Shown: positions 1-8,257, counted from the first letter of the stretch. The stretch is DNA of 64,000 nt from Bacteroidota bacterium (GCA_013360915.1 JABWAT010000002.1:124001-188000); one strand, 5' to 3'. Notes: generated by a model from the sequence alone, not told the origin. Program-made: numbers and translations.

Positions 1-226
1 CATTCCGAGCAAGATCGTTGCAGAATTCAGGGCAAACTATCAGTCAAGAGAACCAACATACACAAAGGCCTACATTGACGAATTGGTCAATACTGCAGCT
101 GAGGCAAGAAACCGGGATGGGTTTGAATGGTGGCTTCGGAATTGGTCAATCATGCAGTTATGGGAAAATCGGGATAAAGTAATAACAGGAACTCTGGAAA
201 AATATGCGAAGGATTGGACAGAATGA
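1..226 (+). CDS. hypothetical protein, 3' part only
   Basis: The reading frame is open from the window edge (codons begin at base 2) to a TGA at 224-226 and encodes the last 74 residues of a protein whose start lies outside the window. The visible part is charged and rich in Trp and aromatic residues (WWLRNW, MQLWENRD), probably soluble and helical. Its stop overlaps the next start as ATGA, so the two are translationally coupled. I do not recognise a family. Confidence 0.6.
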   Translation, partial: IPSKIVAEFRANYQSREPTYTKAYIDELVNTAAEARNRDGFEWWLRNWSIMQLWENRDKVITGTLEKYAKDWTE

Positions 227-783
227 GCGGTAACAGTAACGTCAGGGATTCGTTCAGGTATGTCAGGCGAATAACCCCGGCAGAAACAAACCACATAGAC
301 AACCTGATCTCAAAGCTTTCATCCATGGGATTAAAACCATCGCTGGTCATGGATACAGTGAATCGGTTGAAGGATAGTAAGCGTCCGGTGGTTCAGTGGA
401 CGGTGGATGATTTCATGCAGGGCGAAAGTGATCAGGCACCAGTAAGGTCAGATAAATATACTCAGATGGTCGAAATCAGCAGGATACGAGGAGAGATTGA
501 TTTATATACAAGCATCCTTGATTCTGCAGACGAGAAGATTGCTTTGCATGTAGCCAGAGAAATAGGGTTTCATCGTGAAAGAGCGATTAATCGTCACACC
601 AGGAACATTTTAACGGCCGATTGGTTCCGAGATCCAGACGTGAAATCCGTAACAAAACAGCAGATCGATCAGTACCGGGCCAACCTGAGATCGATTATCA
701 GTAATCACCAGAACCGGTTAATAGCAATGGGAATCAGACCACATGAACCAATCACAGCCGAATATCTACGAAATCAGGCTTGA
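223..783 (+). CDS. hypothetical protein
   Basis: A 186-residue charged, mostly helical protein without signal peptide or membrane segment. I chose the ATG at 223 because it overlaps the upstream stop (ATGA) and has AAGGA nine bases upstream; a TTG nine bases earlier is possible but less likely. It contains long Arg/Glu-rich stretches that could form helical bundles. No family was recognised. The start of the next gene lies 41 bases inside its 3' end. Confidence 0.6.
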   Translation: MSGNSNVRDSFRYVRRITPAETNHIDNLISKLSSMGLKPSLVMDTVNRLKDSKRPVVQWTVDDFMQGESDQAPVRSDKYTQMVEISRIRGEIDLYTSILDSADEKIALHVAREIGFHRERAINRHTRNILTADWFRDPDVKSVTKQQIDQYRANLRSIISNHQNRLIAMGIRPHEPITAEYLRNQA

Positions 784-1111
784 GAAGCTCAGGTCATCAG
801 TTGACTATGCAATCAGCCGGACCTACGTTGAGTTCTCAAAACAAACGATTTTGAGGACGCTGGATCAAATCCGCCGGTACGGACAATATGCGGAAGAGGT
901 AGCAATTGTCGGACGGTCTTATGGAGTGATGGACGCGGAGATCCTCAGCAGGATCCGCGAAGAGAACACCGATGTTGACAGGTTGATTGGCATGGTCAGG
1001 AGAAACGATCCGGTAATTGGAGACTGGACGATAGAAAAATTCGAAGGAATGATCAATGGATTTGCAGAAAGTTACAGCAGAGCATTCGCAGTCGAAGCAA
1101 ACGTCAATTGA
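743..1111 (+). CDS. hypothetical protein
   Basis: A 122-residue acidic helical protein overlapping the previous gene by 41 bases and the next by 56 bases. Such packing is typical of phage early clusters. The ATG at 743 has GGAA about ten bases upstream. No catalytic motif, Cys cluster or membrane segment is visible. A later internal start would reduce the overlaps, so the exact N terminus is uncertain. Confidence 0.5.
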   Translation: MNQSQPNIYEIRLEKLRSSVDYAISRTYVEFSKQTILRTLDQIRRYGQYAEEVAIVGRSYGVMDAEILSRIREENTDVDRLIGMVRRNDPVIGDWTIEKFEGMINGFAESYSRAFAVEANVN

Positions 1112-1289
1112 TTGTTGCCCGTTCTGCAGGAAGCGCCCAAGTGTTTTCAGAACAGACGATTATGCGTTTATTCGTTGCGCAAACGATGAATGCGAAATCC
1201 GCCCGTCCACTCCGATTTACCAGGGGGAAGACCGTATGGTGAAGGCGATAGCAACTTGGAACTGGAGAAAGGCAAAGCATGCAGCATGA
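1056..1289 (+). CDS. Lar-like restriction alleviation zinc-ribbon protein
   Basis: A 77-residue protein with two Cys pairs, CPFC near residue 21 and a second pair around RCANDEC, followed by an A-x-x-x-WN-x-R tail (AIATWNWRK). This arrangement is typical of Lar-type restriction alleviation proteins, small zinc ribbons that in Rac prophage and many phages dampen type I restriction, probably by altering the balance of modification. AAGGA lies just upstream of the ATG. Its position ahead of two methyltransferase genes fits an anti-restriction early cluster. The family call rests on motif resemblance only. Confidence 0.6.
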   Translation: MDLQKVTAEHSQSKQTSIDCCPFCRKRPSVFRTDDYAFIRCANDECEIRPSTPIYQGEDRMVKAIATWNWRKAKHAA

Positions 1290-1309
1290 AACAGTTGGAG
1301 GCACCCTTA

Positions 1310-1867
1310 ATGAACCCTTTTAATCATCAGTCATCAGTCCAGAAAAACGATGAATGGTTGACTCCCCCGGAGATAATCAAAGCTCTGGGTGAATTTGATC
1401 TGGATCCGTGTTCTCCAATCAACAGGCCGTGGAACACAGCAAAAAAGCACTTCACAATTGAGGATAATGGGTTCCTGCAGGAATGGGAAGGTCGAGTCTG
1501 GCTAAATCCACCATACGGACAGTACACAGAAAAGTGGTTGAGTAGAATGGCCAGCCACAACAACGGAATCGTGCTGACGTTTGCCAGAGTAGACACCAAT
1601 TGGTTCCATGAATGGATCTTCCGGTGCGCTACTGGAATTCTCTTCCTTAAAGGTCGGCCACATTTTTATCTGGCAGATGGGACGATGTATAAGAATAACT
1701 CGGGTGCGCCAGTATGCCTCGCTGCTTTCGGAGATGAGAATTTCGATGCACTTAATCGGTCTGGCCTGGCTGGAAAGTTGGTAAGACTTAAAGAGTGTTC
1801 TGATTGCAATGATCTCCGAGTTGAGGTGGAAAGGTGCTACGCGGCACTTCAATTCAAAATACGATAA
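1310..1867 (+). CDS. phage DNA N6-adenine methyltransferase (Dam-like)
   Basis: A 185-residue protein matching the phage N-6-adenine methyltransferase (Dam) family. The signature DEWLTPPEI lies near residue 15, followed by FDLDPCSP, and the catalytic NPPYG lies near residue 66 (motif D/N-PP-Y). It should transfer a methyl group from S-adenosylmethionine to adenine in duplex DNA and protect phage DNA from host nucleases. I chose the ATG at 1310 because GGAGG lies eight bases upstream; an ATG at 1286 overlapping the previous stop is the alternative. The length is normal for the family. Confidence 0.82.
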   Translation: MNPFNHQSSVQKNDEWLTPPEIIKALGEFDLDPCSPINRPWNTAKKHFTIEDNGFLQEWEGRVWLNPPYGQYTEKWLSRMASHNNGIVLTFARVDTNWFHEWIFRCATGILFLKGRPHFYLADGTMYKNNSGAPVCLAAFGDENFDALNRSGLAGKLVRLKECSDCNDLRVEVERCYAALQFKIR

Positions 1868-1870
1868 CAG

Positions 1871-2659
1871 ATGATACGAGATATAGATATACAGGAACGC
1901 ACAGAGGCAAGGCATGAATTTTACCGCATGTTACCTGCTGTGCCTTCTGTGGTGTTCAACGAGGATTGCGAGGTAGGATTAAAACGCTTTCCAAATAAGT
2001 ACTTTGATTTAGCAATTTGCGACATACCATACGGAATTGATGTTGCGAATATGGCATACCTTAAAGAGATGAACACTACCGTAAAGCAGAAAAACGGAAC
2101 AAGGCTGAACGGCAACAAAAACAAAAAGCCATATACGCAAAAGCAATGGGATAAAGAGCCACCTAAACAGAGTTACTTTGATGAATTGCAGAGAGTGAGT
2201 AAGGAGCAAATAATTTTCGGTGTTGAGTATGTCGATTGGCAAGGGTTAGGCACAGGGCGTATTAAGTGGAACAAAGGCGTTGCAGATGGTGTGAGTTTTA
2301 AGAAATATGAAATGGCTTACTGCAGCTTAATTGACCACGAAATTGAATTGCCTTTGTTGTGGGCTGGAATGTGCCAAGCTAAAAGCCTGAGCGAACCAAT
2401 GACACAGCAAGGAAATAAGAAACTAAACGAAAAGAGAATACACCCTTGCCATAAACCGCAGCTTCTTTACCGAAAATTAATTGCGGATTACGGATTTGAA
2501 GGTATGAAGCTACTTGATACGCACGTAGGCGGTGGCTCGATGCGCATAGAAGCTGATTTAGCAAATTGCGAGTTTGTAGGCTTTGAGATAGATAAAGAGT
2601 ACTGGACTTTGCAAGAGGAGCGTTTTAATACGTTTAAAAAGCAACTACGCTTATGGTAG
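1871..2659 (+). CDS. DNA methyltransferase, N4/N6 type
   Basis: A 262-residue amino-methyltransferase with circularly permuted motif order (beta class). The catalytic DIPYG lies near residue 50, and the SAM-binding region comes late: HPCHKPQLLYRKL near residue 195, then LLDTHVGGGS in place of the usual DPFxGxGT. Replacement of DPF by DTH is a notable deviation but the surrounding architecture is intact. Sampled rows are about 33-48% GC against about 53% in the next gene, so recent acquisition is likely. No good ribosome-binding site precedes the ATG. It probably protects phage DNA at its own recognition site. Confidence 0.75.
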   Translation: MIRDIDIQERTEARHEFYRMLPAVPSVVFNEDCEVGLKRFPNKYFDLAICDIPYGIDVANMAYLKEMNTTVKQKNGTRLNGNKNKKPYTQKQWDKEPPKQSYFDELQRVSKEQIIFGVEYVDWQGLGTGRIKWNKGVADGVSFKKYEMAYCSLIDHEIELPLLWAGMCQAKSLSEPMTQQGNKKLNEKRIHPCHKPQLLYRKLIADYGFEGMKLLDTHVGGGSMRIEADLANCEFVGFEIDKEYWTLQEERFNTFKKQLRLW

Positions 2660-2740
2660 CTTCTTTGGCATTGCAGGTAACTCTCAGATAGGCGAATGTT
2701 TGCGGTATAAGTACGGATTTTCAGTAAAACCGAGGGAACA

Positions 2741-3517
2741 ATGAACAAAACGAAAATATCCTGGACGGACAGAACATGGAATCCGGTGGTTGGTTGCCAG
2801 CGGGTTTCACCCGGTTGTCGGAACTGTTACGCCTTTGAATTACACGACATGCGATACGAAGCATGGAATAATGGAAAGACAGGTCTGCCAGAGCAGTATT
2901 CCAAACCATTTACACAGATCCAGCTGAAGGGAAATCGTCTGGGTGACCCGATCTCAATCCGGATGCCACAGCGGATATTTGTGAATTCAATGAGTGACCT
3001 TTTTCACGCAGAAGTGCCTCCGAGTTTTATCATGGACGTGTTTAAAACGATGTCTATTGCCAGGAAGCACACATTCCAAATTCTGACAAAGCGAGCTGAC
3101 AGAATGCAGGAAGTGGTCAACGATAACCTGATCGGCGCCTACCACCTTCCAAACGTCTGGCTGGGAGTCACAACAGAGAACCAGGAGCAATTTGATAAAC
3201 GAGTACCATACCTGATTCAAACGTCAGCGCACGTCCGGTTCATCTCGGTTGAACCCATGTTAGGCCCTGTCTCAATAGAACGGTTTGCGGCACACCTTGA
3301 CTGGGTGATTATCGGAGGAGAGTCAGGGAAAAGGGCACGGCCCATGCAAGACGAGTGGGTGGTGGATCTGATCCTTGAATGCAACCAGTACAACGTACCG
3401 GTGTTTTTCAAACAATACGGTTCAGTGTTGGCGAGGGAATACGACCTGAAGGACCGGTCCGGGGCGGATCCGTCCGAGTGGCCAGTTGAGTGGCCACAAG
3501 AATTTCCGGTGGTGTGA
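2741..3517 (+). CDS. Gp37/Gp68 family protein (DUF5131)
   Basis: A 258-residue protein beginning MNKTKISWTDRTWNPVVGC and carrying the three-Cys cluster C-x(7)-C-x(2)-C near residues 20-30. With FVNSMSDLFH and ILTKRADRM further on, this is the classic phage Gp37/Gp68 family (DUF5131). Members resemble radical-SAM-type TIM barrels but no biochemical role is established. GAGGGA precedes the ATG. GC content returns to the phage average here, in contrast with the methyltransferase upstream. Confidence 0.82.
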   Translation: MNKTKISWTDRTWNPVVGCQRVSPGCRNCYAFELHDMRYEAWNNGKTGLPEQYSKPFTQIQLKGNRLGDPISIRMPQRIFVNSMSDLFHAEVPPSFIMDVFKTMSIARKHTFQILTKRADRMQEVVNDNLIGAYHLPNVWLGVTTENQEQFDKRVPYLIQTSAHVRFISVEPMLGPVSIERFAAHLDWVIIGGESGKRARPMQDEWVVDLILECNQYNVPVFFKQYGSVLAREYDLKDRSGADPSEWPVEWPQEFPVV

Positions 3518-3542
3518 AAATATTTATTTATCAAAGTCTTGC

Positions 3543-3564
3543 TAAGTAAGCATAGAATTACTTA
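3543..3564. promoter_or_regulatory. inverted repeat, candidate operator
   Basis: A perfect 7-base inverted repeat, TAAGTAA and TTACTTA separated by 8 bases, lies in the gap before the secreted-protein gene. The first 12 bases (TAAGTAAGCATA) recur on the minus strand at 16445-16456 in the divergent promoter region before the terminase operon. It could be a repressor site; no convincing sigma70 promoter is visible beside it. Confidence 0.3.
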
Positions 3565-3608
3565 CATTCGATCTACGTTTGTCTCCAAACCCAAACAGAA
3601 AGGACCAC

Positions 3609-4088
3609 ATGAAGAAGATCATCGGCTTATGCCTTCTGGTTTTTTCCATCGTCATTTTTGCCGGATTTACCCCGAATCCACCCGATCAGCTGTCTGCCTC
3701 AAAGCAGGTTGTCTGTGTAGCGGATATCGGAATTGACTCTGGCTTGATCCTCTATCCCTCGGTGTCAACGGATACCGATCTGGTGTTTGAGGAGCTGGAT
3801 AATGATATGGATATTACCCTGACAGGTGACGTGATTTCCCCTTCCGATAGGCGATATATTTATCTGGACGACCGATTATGCGGAATCATCAATGATCCGT
3901 TAACCGGTACCAACGCCACGGAAAATAACCTTTTGCCATACGTTGATTTTGGAAAGGAGGGAAGGATTGGGCTTGTTGAAACACGCGCCCGATCCTGGGT
4001 AAGACAGGACCTGACTGTCAACGACAACAACAGGGTAAACCTTGACAGTGGCTACGAATGGCCTTTCATTCGCAATCCTGGCTGCTAA
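3609..4088 (+). CDS. secreted or membrane-anchored hypothetical protein
   Basis: A 159-residue protein with a classical N-terminal signal: MKK followed by a hydrophobic core (about residues 4-20), with possible cleavage near FAG. No lipobox Cys is present. The remainder is acidic and beta-rich. AAAGGA precedes the ATG at 3609; starts further upstream would bury the signal. It stands alone between an inverted repeat and a strong terminator, as expected for a host-modifying accessory gene. No family was recognised. Confidence 0.55.
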   Translation: MKKIIGLCLLVFSIVIFAGFTPNPPDQLSASKQVVCVADIGIDSGLILYPSVSTDTDLVFEELDNDMDITLTGDVISPSDRRYIYLDDRLCGIINDPLTGTNATENNLLPYVDFGKEGRIGLVETRARSWVRQDLTVNDNNRVNLDSGYEWPFIRNPGC

Positions 4089-4155
4089 AACCCACCGCAT
4101 TGCATTAAACCAACCCACGAAGCAAGCGAAAGGAATGGGGACGCCCGTTCGCAGA

Positions 4156-4189
4156 AAACCCGGCTCATGACCGGGTTTTTTGTTTTATA
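4156..4189 (+). terminator. Rho-independent terminator
   Basis: An 8-base stem AAACCCGG / CCGGGTTT with a 7-base loop is followed by a T-rich tract (TTTTTGTTTT). It ends the first plus-strand block and insulates it from the cassette downstream. Confidence 0.8.
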
Positions 4190-4299
4190 TCACAGCACAA
4201 ACGGAACTAACAGGCCAAAACAAGTGTATAATGGGTATAGCTGGTAGGGTTAGCCAACCATTAGAGTTAACCGAATGTAAACCAGTTTGACCGAAATTG

Positions 4300-4329
4300 T
4301 TGACTAATTCGTTTAACCTGATATATATT
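4300..4329 (+). promoter_or_regulatory. candidate sigma70-like promoter for the cargo cassette
   Basis: TTGACT at 4300-4305 is followed after 16 bases by TATATA (or after 18 by TATATT). It sits in the 338-base gap 4089-4427, which otherwise holds the terminator, an isolated TATAAT at 4227-4232 without a good -35 box, and no open frame I can support. Its position suggests autonomous transcription of the genes that follow. Confidence 0.45.
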
Positions 4330-4427
4330 CGTGAGTCAAGCAAAAACGCTATCAGAATCATTAAAGGCCGATTACGCTAAGCCAAGAACCAAACCAATAG
4401 CACTTCAAAGTAGCCCCCTTAAGTGGG

Positions 4428-5024
4428 ATGTTACTAATGTTTAAACGGACAGTATGCTATAACACGACATGCGTTTACGGTACCCAAGAGATGCTCGCCA
4501 CCACAAAAAAAACAAAGAAAATCCCTTCCGGACAATTTATGGCCGAACAGGGGAATGCCCATCTTCACGAAGCAATTAACCAGATCATTCATCAGTGCAA
4601 GATCATTCGGATGGAATTGAACACTGGGACCATATCGAGAGAGATGTTAGAAGTTGTTGAAGCCATTGCTAATGATGATACACTCAAACTGGCCCAGCTT
4701 CAAAACGTAGAAAATGGCAGAAGGGCAATACGGGCCATTCTTCAGGACCTTTTTACAGAATTCGTTGCCAATGGGCTGGATAAGAGGGTTAGGACAGCAA
4801 TTTTCTTCGAGAATCTATCAAAGTATGTTCTTTGGTTTCAGTTTAAAGACAATGACACGGAATCCATGAATTCGGTTACTGAGATAGTTGATCGGATTAA
4901 CGATAAATATTACCCAATTTTTTCTGTTTTTATAGACTCATTCTATTCAGAGGCATCGGACGACCTTCTTGTGCCGAACGGATATCAGGTGTTGTTTGAT
5001 GGCATCGAAACAGGAGCACATTGA
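4428..5024 (+). CDS. hypothetical protein, partner of the HEPN-like gene
   Basis: Up to 198 residues. The N terminus is uncertain: ATG codons at 4428, 4437, 4491 and 4539 are all possible and the best-looking protein sequence begins at 4491 or later. The body is helical, with QNVENGRRAIRAILQDLF and several aromatic residues near the C terminus. No nucleotidyltransferase (MNT) motif is visible, so it is not an obvious MNT antitoxin. The 3' end overlaps the next gene by 26 bases, implying coupled translation. GC content is low (about 33% in the row at 4861). Unknown function. Confidence 0.5.
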   Translation: MLLMFKRTVCYNTTCVYGTQEMLATTKKTKKIPSGQFMAEQGNAHLHEAINQIIHQCKIIRMELNTGTISREMLEVVEAIANDDTLKLAQLQNVENGRRAIRAILQDLFTEFVANGLDKRVRTAIFFENLSKYVLWFQFKDNDTESMNSVTEIVDRINDKYYPIFSVFIDSFYSEASDDLLVPNGYQVLFDGIETGAH

Positions 5025-5466
5025 TAAGATTATCCACAACCTTGAGTTGTTGGGTGAAATAAATTCTGTTTCAGGTGATTATTTTGACTGGCGAATCACA
5101 TTGATCTACTATTCTATTGTTCACCTGGTTGATGCGTTTTTGGATCAACATGGCCCTGGGGATCATCCCAGAAACCACGATGAGCGGAAACGGATGATCG
5201 GGGGAGGAAAGGTCCCGGTACCAATCAAAACGAAGTATATTCAATTAGAGTCAATAAGCAAGTTGTCTCGGTACATATCAAACGATCCTGCAGACCACAA
5301 TGCTTCGTTTGGAAACACGGATATGTATTTGTTTAAAGCAATGGAACTGGCACAGGAAATAATCACTGACTTGACGAGCAGATTGTCCGTCACCATCCCC
5401 ATTACGGTTGTTAAATCTCAAGAACTCACCAAAAACAATAGACTGGCACATTTTAAGGCCAAATGA
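4999..5466 (+). CDS. HEPN-like domain protein
   Basis: A 155-residue helical protein. The stretch DWRITLIYYSIVHLVDAFL followed by HPRNHDERKR (about residues 56-65) and a later L-x(2)-S-x(2)-SRY segment resembles small HEPN-domain proteins, a family of helical RNases and nucleotide-binding proteins common in toxin-antitoxin and anti-phage systems. The canonical R-x(4-6)-H catalytic motif is not clearly present, so activity is uncertain. I chose the ATG at 4999, inside the 3' end of the upstream gene, over one at 4969 because homology-like sequence begins there. It probably works with the upstream gene. Confidence 0.45.
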   Translation: MASKQEHIDKIIHNLELLGEINSVSGDYFDWRITLIYYSIVHLVDAFLDQHGPGDHPRNHDERKRMIGGGKVPVPIKTKYIQLESISKLSRYISNDPADHNASFGNTDMYLFKAMELAQEIITDLTSRLSVTIPITVVKSQELTKNNRLAHFKAK

Positions 5467-5474
5467 AGTATGAG

Positions 5475-5502
5475 TCCTCTGGGATATAATTTATTCCAAG
5501 GA
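5475..5502 (+). promoter_or_regulatory. candidate hicBA promoter/operator
   Basis: A perfect TATAAT (5485-5490) is flanked by an imperfect palindrome, TCCT at 5475 and AGGA at 5499. No good -35 box is seen. The position directly before hicB suggests an autoregulated promoter bound by the antitoxin. Confidence 0.35.
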
Positions 5503-5527
5503 CCAGAAATTACGGGAGTATTGATGT

Positions 5528-5881
5528 ATGAAAGAGGCAGGAACGCTTTCTGTTAATGTTAGCCTCCAATTGATATCGTATTCTGAGGAAGGATACCGGG
5601 TATTGTACTCACCTGCTCTTGACTTATATGGGTATGGGAATGATCTGGAAGAAGCAAAAAAGAGTTTTCATTTTGCTGTTGAGGAATTTTTGCGTTACAC
5701 ACTCGAAAACCAGACTATATTCAAGGAACTTAAGAAATGTGGCTGGAAGATGAGAAACAATCGGATCCATGCCCCCAACTTCGATCAAATAGTCAAGAAA
5801 AATAAAATGGTTTCCGAACTTCTTTCCCGCCCAGGACTTGATCGGGAGTTCGAAGAAATTAAGATCCCAGCCTTTGCCTGA
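5528..5881 (+). CDS. hicB: HicB-like antitoxin
   Basis: A 117-residue protein with the HicB N-terminal fold signature: a beta strand, then YSPALDLYGYG, then DLEEAKKSFHFAVEEFL (about residues 25-55). HicB neutralises HicA by masking its RNA-binding site and usually represses its own promoter through a C-terminal DNA-binding domain. The C-terminal part here is lysine-rich but I cannot assign an HTH or ribbon-helix-helix with confidence. It overlaps the toxin gene by one base (TGATG). Confidence 0.65.
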   Translation: MKEAGTLSVNVSLQLISYSEEGYRVLYSPALDLYGYGNDLEEAKKSFHFAVEEFLRYTLENQTIFKELKKCGWKMRNNRIHAPNFDQIVKKNKMVSELLSRPGLDREFEEIKIPAFA

Positions 5882-6123
5882 TGTCATCCAACCGATTGAA
5901 AAACATATCGGTTCAGACACATCGTTCATTCCTTTCATATAGAGATTGCAGGTGCCTGCGAACTAATGGGGGGCATGAATCTTGGGGTAAGAAGGGCCTG
6001 ACCAGGCCACTTACTTTTCAATCTCACGTAAAAACTGTGCCAATCTTTATTATTAAGCAGCATCTGAAATACTTGGGGTTGGTCGAGCAGGATTATATCA
6101 ATTTCCTTGATGGTGACTGTTAA
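5881..6123 (+). CDS. hicA: HicA-like toxin
   Basis: An 80-residue basic protein. The core, CRCLRTNGGHESW near residues 24-36 followed by LTRPLTFQSH and ending IIKQHLKYLGL, matches the HicA mRNA interferase fold, a dsRNA-binding-like domain with a catalytic His in G-x-H. HicA cleaves mRNA in a translation-independent way. Antitoxin-first order is found in a minority of hic loci. The start codon overlaps the hicB stop, so the pair is coupled. Confidence 0.65.
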   Translation: MSSNRLKNISVQTHRSFLSYRDCRCLRTNGGHESWGKKGLTRPLTFQSHVKTVPIFIIKQHLKYLGLVEQDYINFLDGDC

Positions 6124-6161
6124 TTATTAGGGTCAGAGCGCCTAAAAAGGTCTTTCTTTCT

Positions 6162-7169
6162 ATGTCAAAACGTATCCTAAATAAAAACCTCGGAAAAGCA
6201 AGGGCACAAAAGAATGATGAGTTCTACACTCAGCTGTCCGACATTGAACAGGAAATGAAGCATTACCGCCACCACTTCAAAGACAAGGTGGTTTATTGTA
6301 ATTGCGATGACCCGAGAATCAGTAACTTTTTCAAGTACTTTTCGCTTAATTTCAAAACGCTTGGGTTAAAGAAACTCATTACAACCTGCTATAAAAGCCA
6401 AAACCCAGACCTGTTCAGCACAGGTGATTCCGAGAGGGCCATTTACCTTGAGTACGATGGTACCGCAAACCTGAATGAGATCCCCTCTTTGAGCGACACT
6501 GAGATAACTCACCTGCAAGGAGACGGGGATTTCCGGAGCAGTGAGGCTATTGAGCTTTTAAAACAGGCAGATATTGTTGTCACAAACCCACCGTTCTCTC
6601 TATTTCGTGAGTTTGTATCCCAATTAATTGAGTATAACAAGAAGTTCCTAATAATTGGCCACCAGAACGCAATTACCTACAAAGACATTTTCAAACTAAT
6701 ACGAGACGGGGATGTTTGGCTCGGGGTTGAGAATGGTGGAACAAAATGGTTTGCCGTCAGAGATCACTATGATATCACAACTGAATCCCGCAAGAAGATA
6801 GAAGGTGGTCAAAAGTATTTTAGTATGGGGAACGTCAACTGGTTTACGAATTTAGATCACCCCAAACGTCATGAAGAAAAAATTCTTTATAGAAACTACG
6901 ATGAGAACGAATATCAGAAATTTGACAACTACGAAGCGATCAATGTTGATAAATTGAAGGACATTCCCGCGGATTATTTCGGAGTGATGGGGGTCCCTAT
7001 TACCTTTCTTGAGCAACACAATCCATCCCAGTTTGAGATCATCGGTCTGATTGCAGGAAACATAAAGGGCCTGGCCGGAATCCCTTCATCGTCTGGAAAA
7101 GATGGTCCATATATCAACGGAAAACTGAAATACGGTAGAATTCTGATCAGAAGAATACAGCAACCATGA
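6162..7169 (+). CDS. EcoRI-type adenine-specific DNA methyltransferase
   Basis: A 335-residue protein of the EcoRI modification methylase family. Features are KNDEFYTQLSDIE near residue 18, YCNCDDPR near residue 46, and the catalytic NPPFSLF beginning at residue 142. It should methylate adenine using SAM; the target is not predictable from sequence. Length is normal for the family. It overlaps the downstream nuclease gene by 4 bases (ATGA). The ribosome-binding site is weak (AAAAAGG at long spacing). Confidence 0.82.
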   Translation: MSKRILNKNLGKARAQKNDEFYTQLSDIEQEMKHYRHHFKDKVVYCNCDDPRISNFFKYFSLNFKTLGLKKLITTCYKSQNPDLFSTGDSERAIYLEYDGTANLNEIPSLSDTEITHLQGDGDFRSSEAIELLKQADIVVTNPPFSLFREFVSQLIEYNKKFLIIGHQNAITYKDIFKLIRDGDVWLGVENGGTKWFAVRDHYDITTESRKKIEGGQKYFSMGNVNWFTNLDHPKRHEEKILYRNYDENEYQKFDNYEAINVDKLKDIPADYFGVMGVPITFLEQHNPSQFEIIGLIAGNIKGLAGIPSSSGKDGPYINGKLKYGRILIRRIQQP

Positions 7170-8248
7170 AAATCGAACTCAAAGAAATCACTATCAGCGA
7201 GCTTACAGAGGGATATAAGGACAACGCAGAGGGTGGTGTTGTTGGATATGGCGGAAGGTTGGACATTCGCCCACCATACCAACGAGAGTTTATTTATAAG
7301 GACAAACAGAGGGATGCGGTCATTGACACGATCATGAAGGGATTTCCTCTGAATGTTATGTACTGGGCAGTAGGGGAAGACGGGAACTTTGAACTTATTG
7401 ACGGCCAACAGCGAACGGTCTCTATCTGTCAATATGTGAACCGGGAATTCGCTTTCATGTTCAGATATTTTCAGAATCTCGAATCAGACGAGGTTGACCG
7501 GTTTCTAAATTACAAAATTATGGTCTATCTGTGCAGCGGGTCTGATAGCGAGAAACTGCAGTGGTTTAAAACGATCAATATTGCCGGCGAGAAACTGACC
7601 GACCAGGAACTGAGAAACGCGGTATATTCCGGCCCGTGGGTAACAGACGCAAAAAGGTATTTCAGTAAGAACGGGTGCCCGGCTTACAATTTCGCGTCTG
7701 ATTACATGACAGGTACTGCCATCCGCCAGGAATATTTGGAGACAGTGATTGATTGGATTTCGGTGGGAAATATTGAAATCTACATGGCCAAGCATCAGAT
7801 GGATGACAATGCAATCGAACTCTGGCTATACTTCCAGGGGGTTATAAACTGGGTAAAAGCCACCTTTCCAAAATACCGCAAAGAAATGAAGCGGGTGCAA
7901 TGGGGACCGCTTTATGAGCGATGCAAGGAAAACAAATACGATCCGAAACAACTCGAAAAGCGGGTTTCAGAGCTCATGCTTGATGATGACGTGACAAACA
8001 AGGCTGGCATCTATGATTTTGTCCTAACGGGAACAGAGAACATGCTTAATATCAGAGCATTCTCTGAATCACAGAAACGACAGGCTTATGAGAAGCAGGA
8101 CGGGAAGTGTATGGTCTGTGGGAACAGATTCGATTTTGATGCCATGGAAGCAGACCATATCACCCCATGGCATGAAGGCGGGAAGACCAATCAGGAAAAC
8201 TGCCAACTCCTCTGTAAGTTTGATAACAGGCGAAAGTCAGGAAAGTAA
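7166..8248 (+). CDS. DUF262 and HNH nuclease, likely restriction partner
   Basis: A 360-residue protein. The N-terminal DUF262 (GmrSD-N/ParB-like) domain shows DIRPPYQREF near residue 34 and DGQQR at residues 79-83. The C-terminal HNH domain shows CMVCG, then ADHITPWHEGGKTNQEN (about residues 329-345) and a final CKFDNRR, so both zinc-type Cys pairs and the catalytic His are present. DUF262-HNH proteins include GmrSD-like modification-dependent nucleases and restriction enzymes. Coupling to an EcoRI-type methylase argues for a restriction-modification pair that spares DNA methylated by its partner. Confidence 0.75.
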   Translation: MKIELKEITISELTEGYKDNAEGGVVGYGGRLDIRPPYQREFIYKDKQRDAVIDTIMKGFPLNVMYWAVGEDGNFELIDGQQRTVSICQYVNREFAFMFRYFQNLESDEVDRFLNYKIMVYLCSGSDSEKLQWFKTINIAGEKLTDQELRNAVYSGPWVTDAKRYFSKNGCPAYNFASDYMTGTAIRQEYLETVIDWISVGNIEIYMAKHQMDDNAIELWLYFQGVINWVKATFPKYRKEMKRVQWGPLYERCKENKYDPKQLEKRVSELMLDDDVTNKAGIYDFVLTGTENMLNIRAFSESQKRQAYEKQDGKCMVCGNRFDFDAMEADHITPWHEGGKTNQENCQLLCKFDNRRKSGK

Positions 8249-8257
8249 ACCCCACCA

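Noticed and set aside
3539-3736. 65-residue frame before the secreted protein
   Set aside because: Overlaps the signal-peptide gene in another frame; composition is not protein-like and there is no ribosome-binding site.
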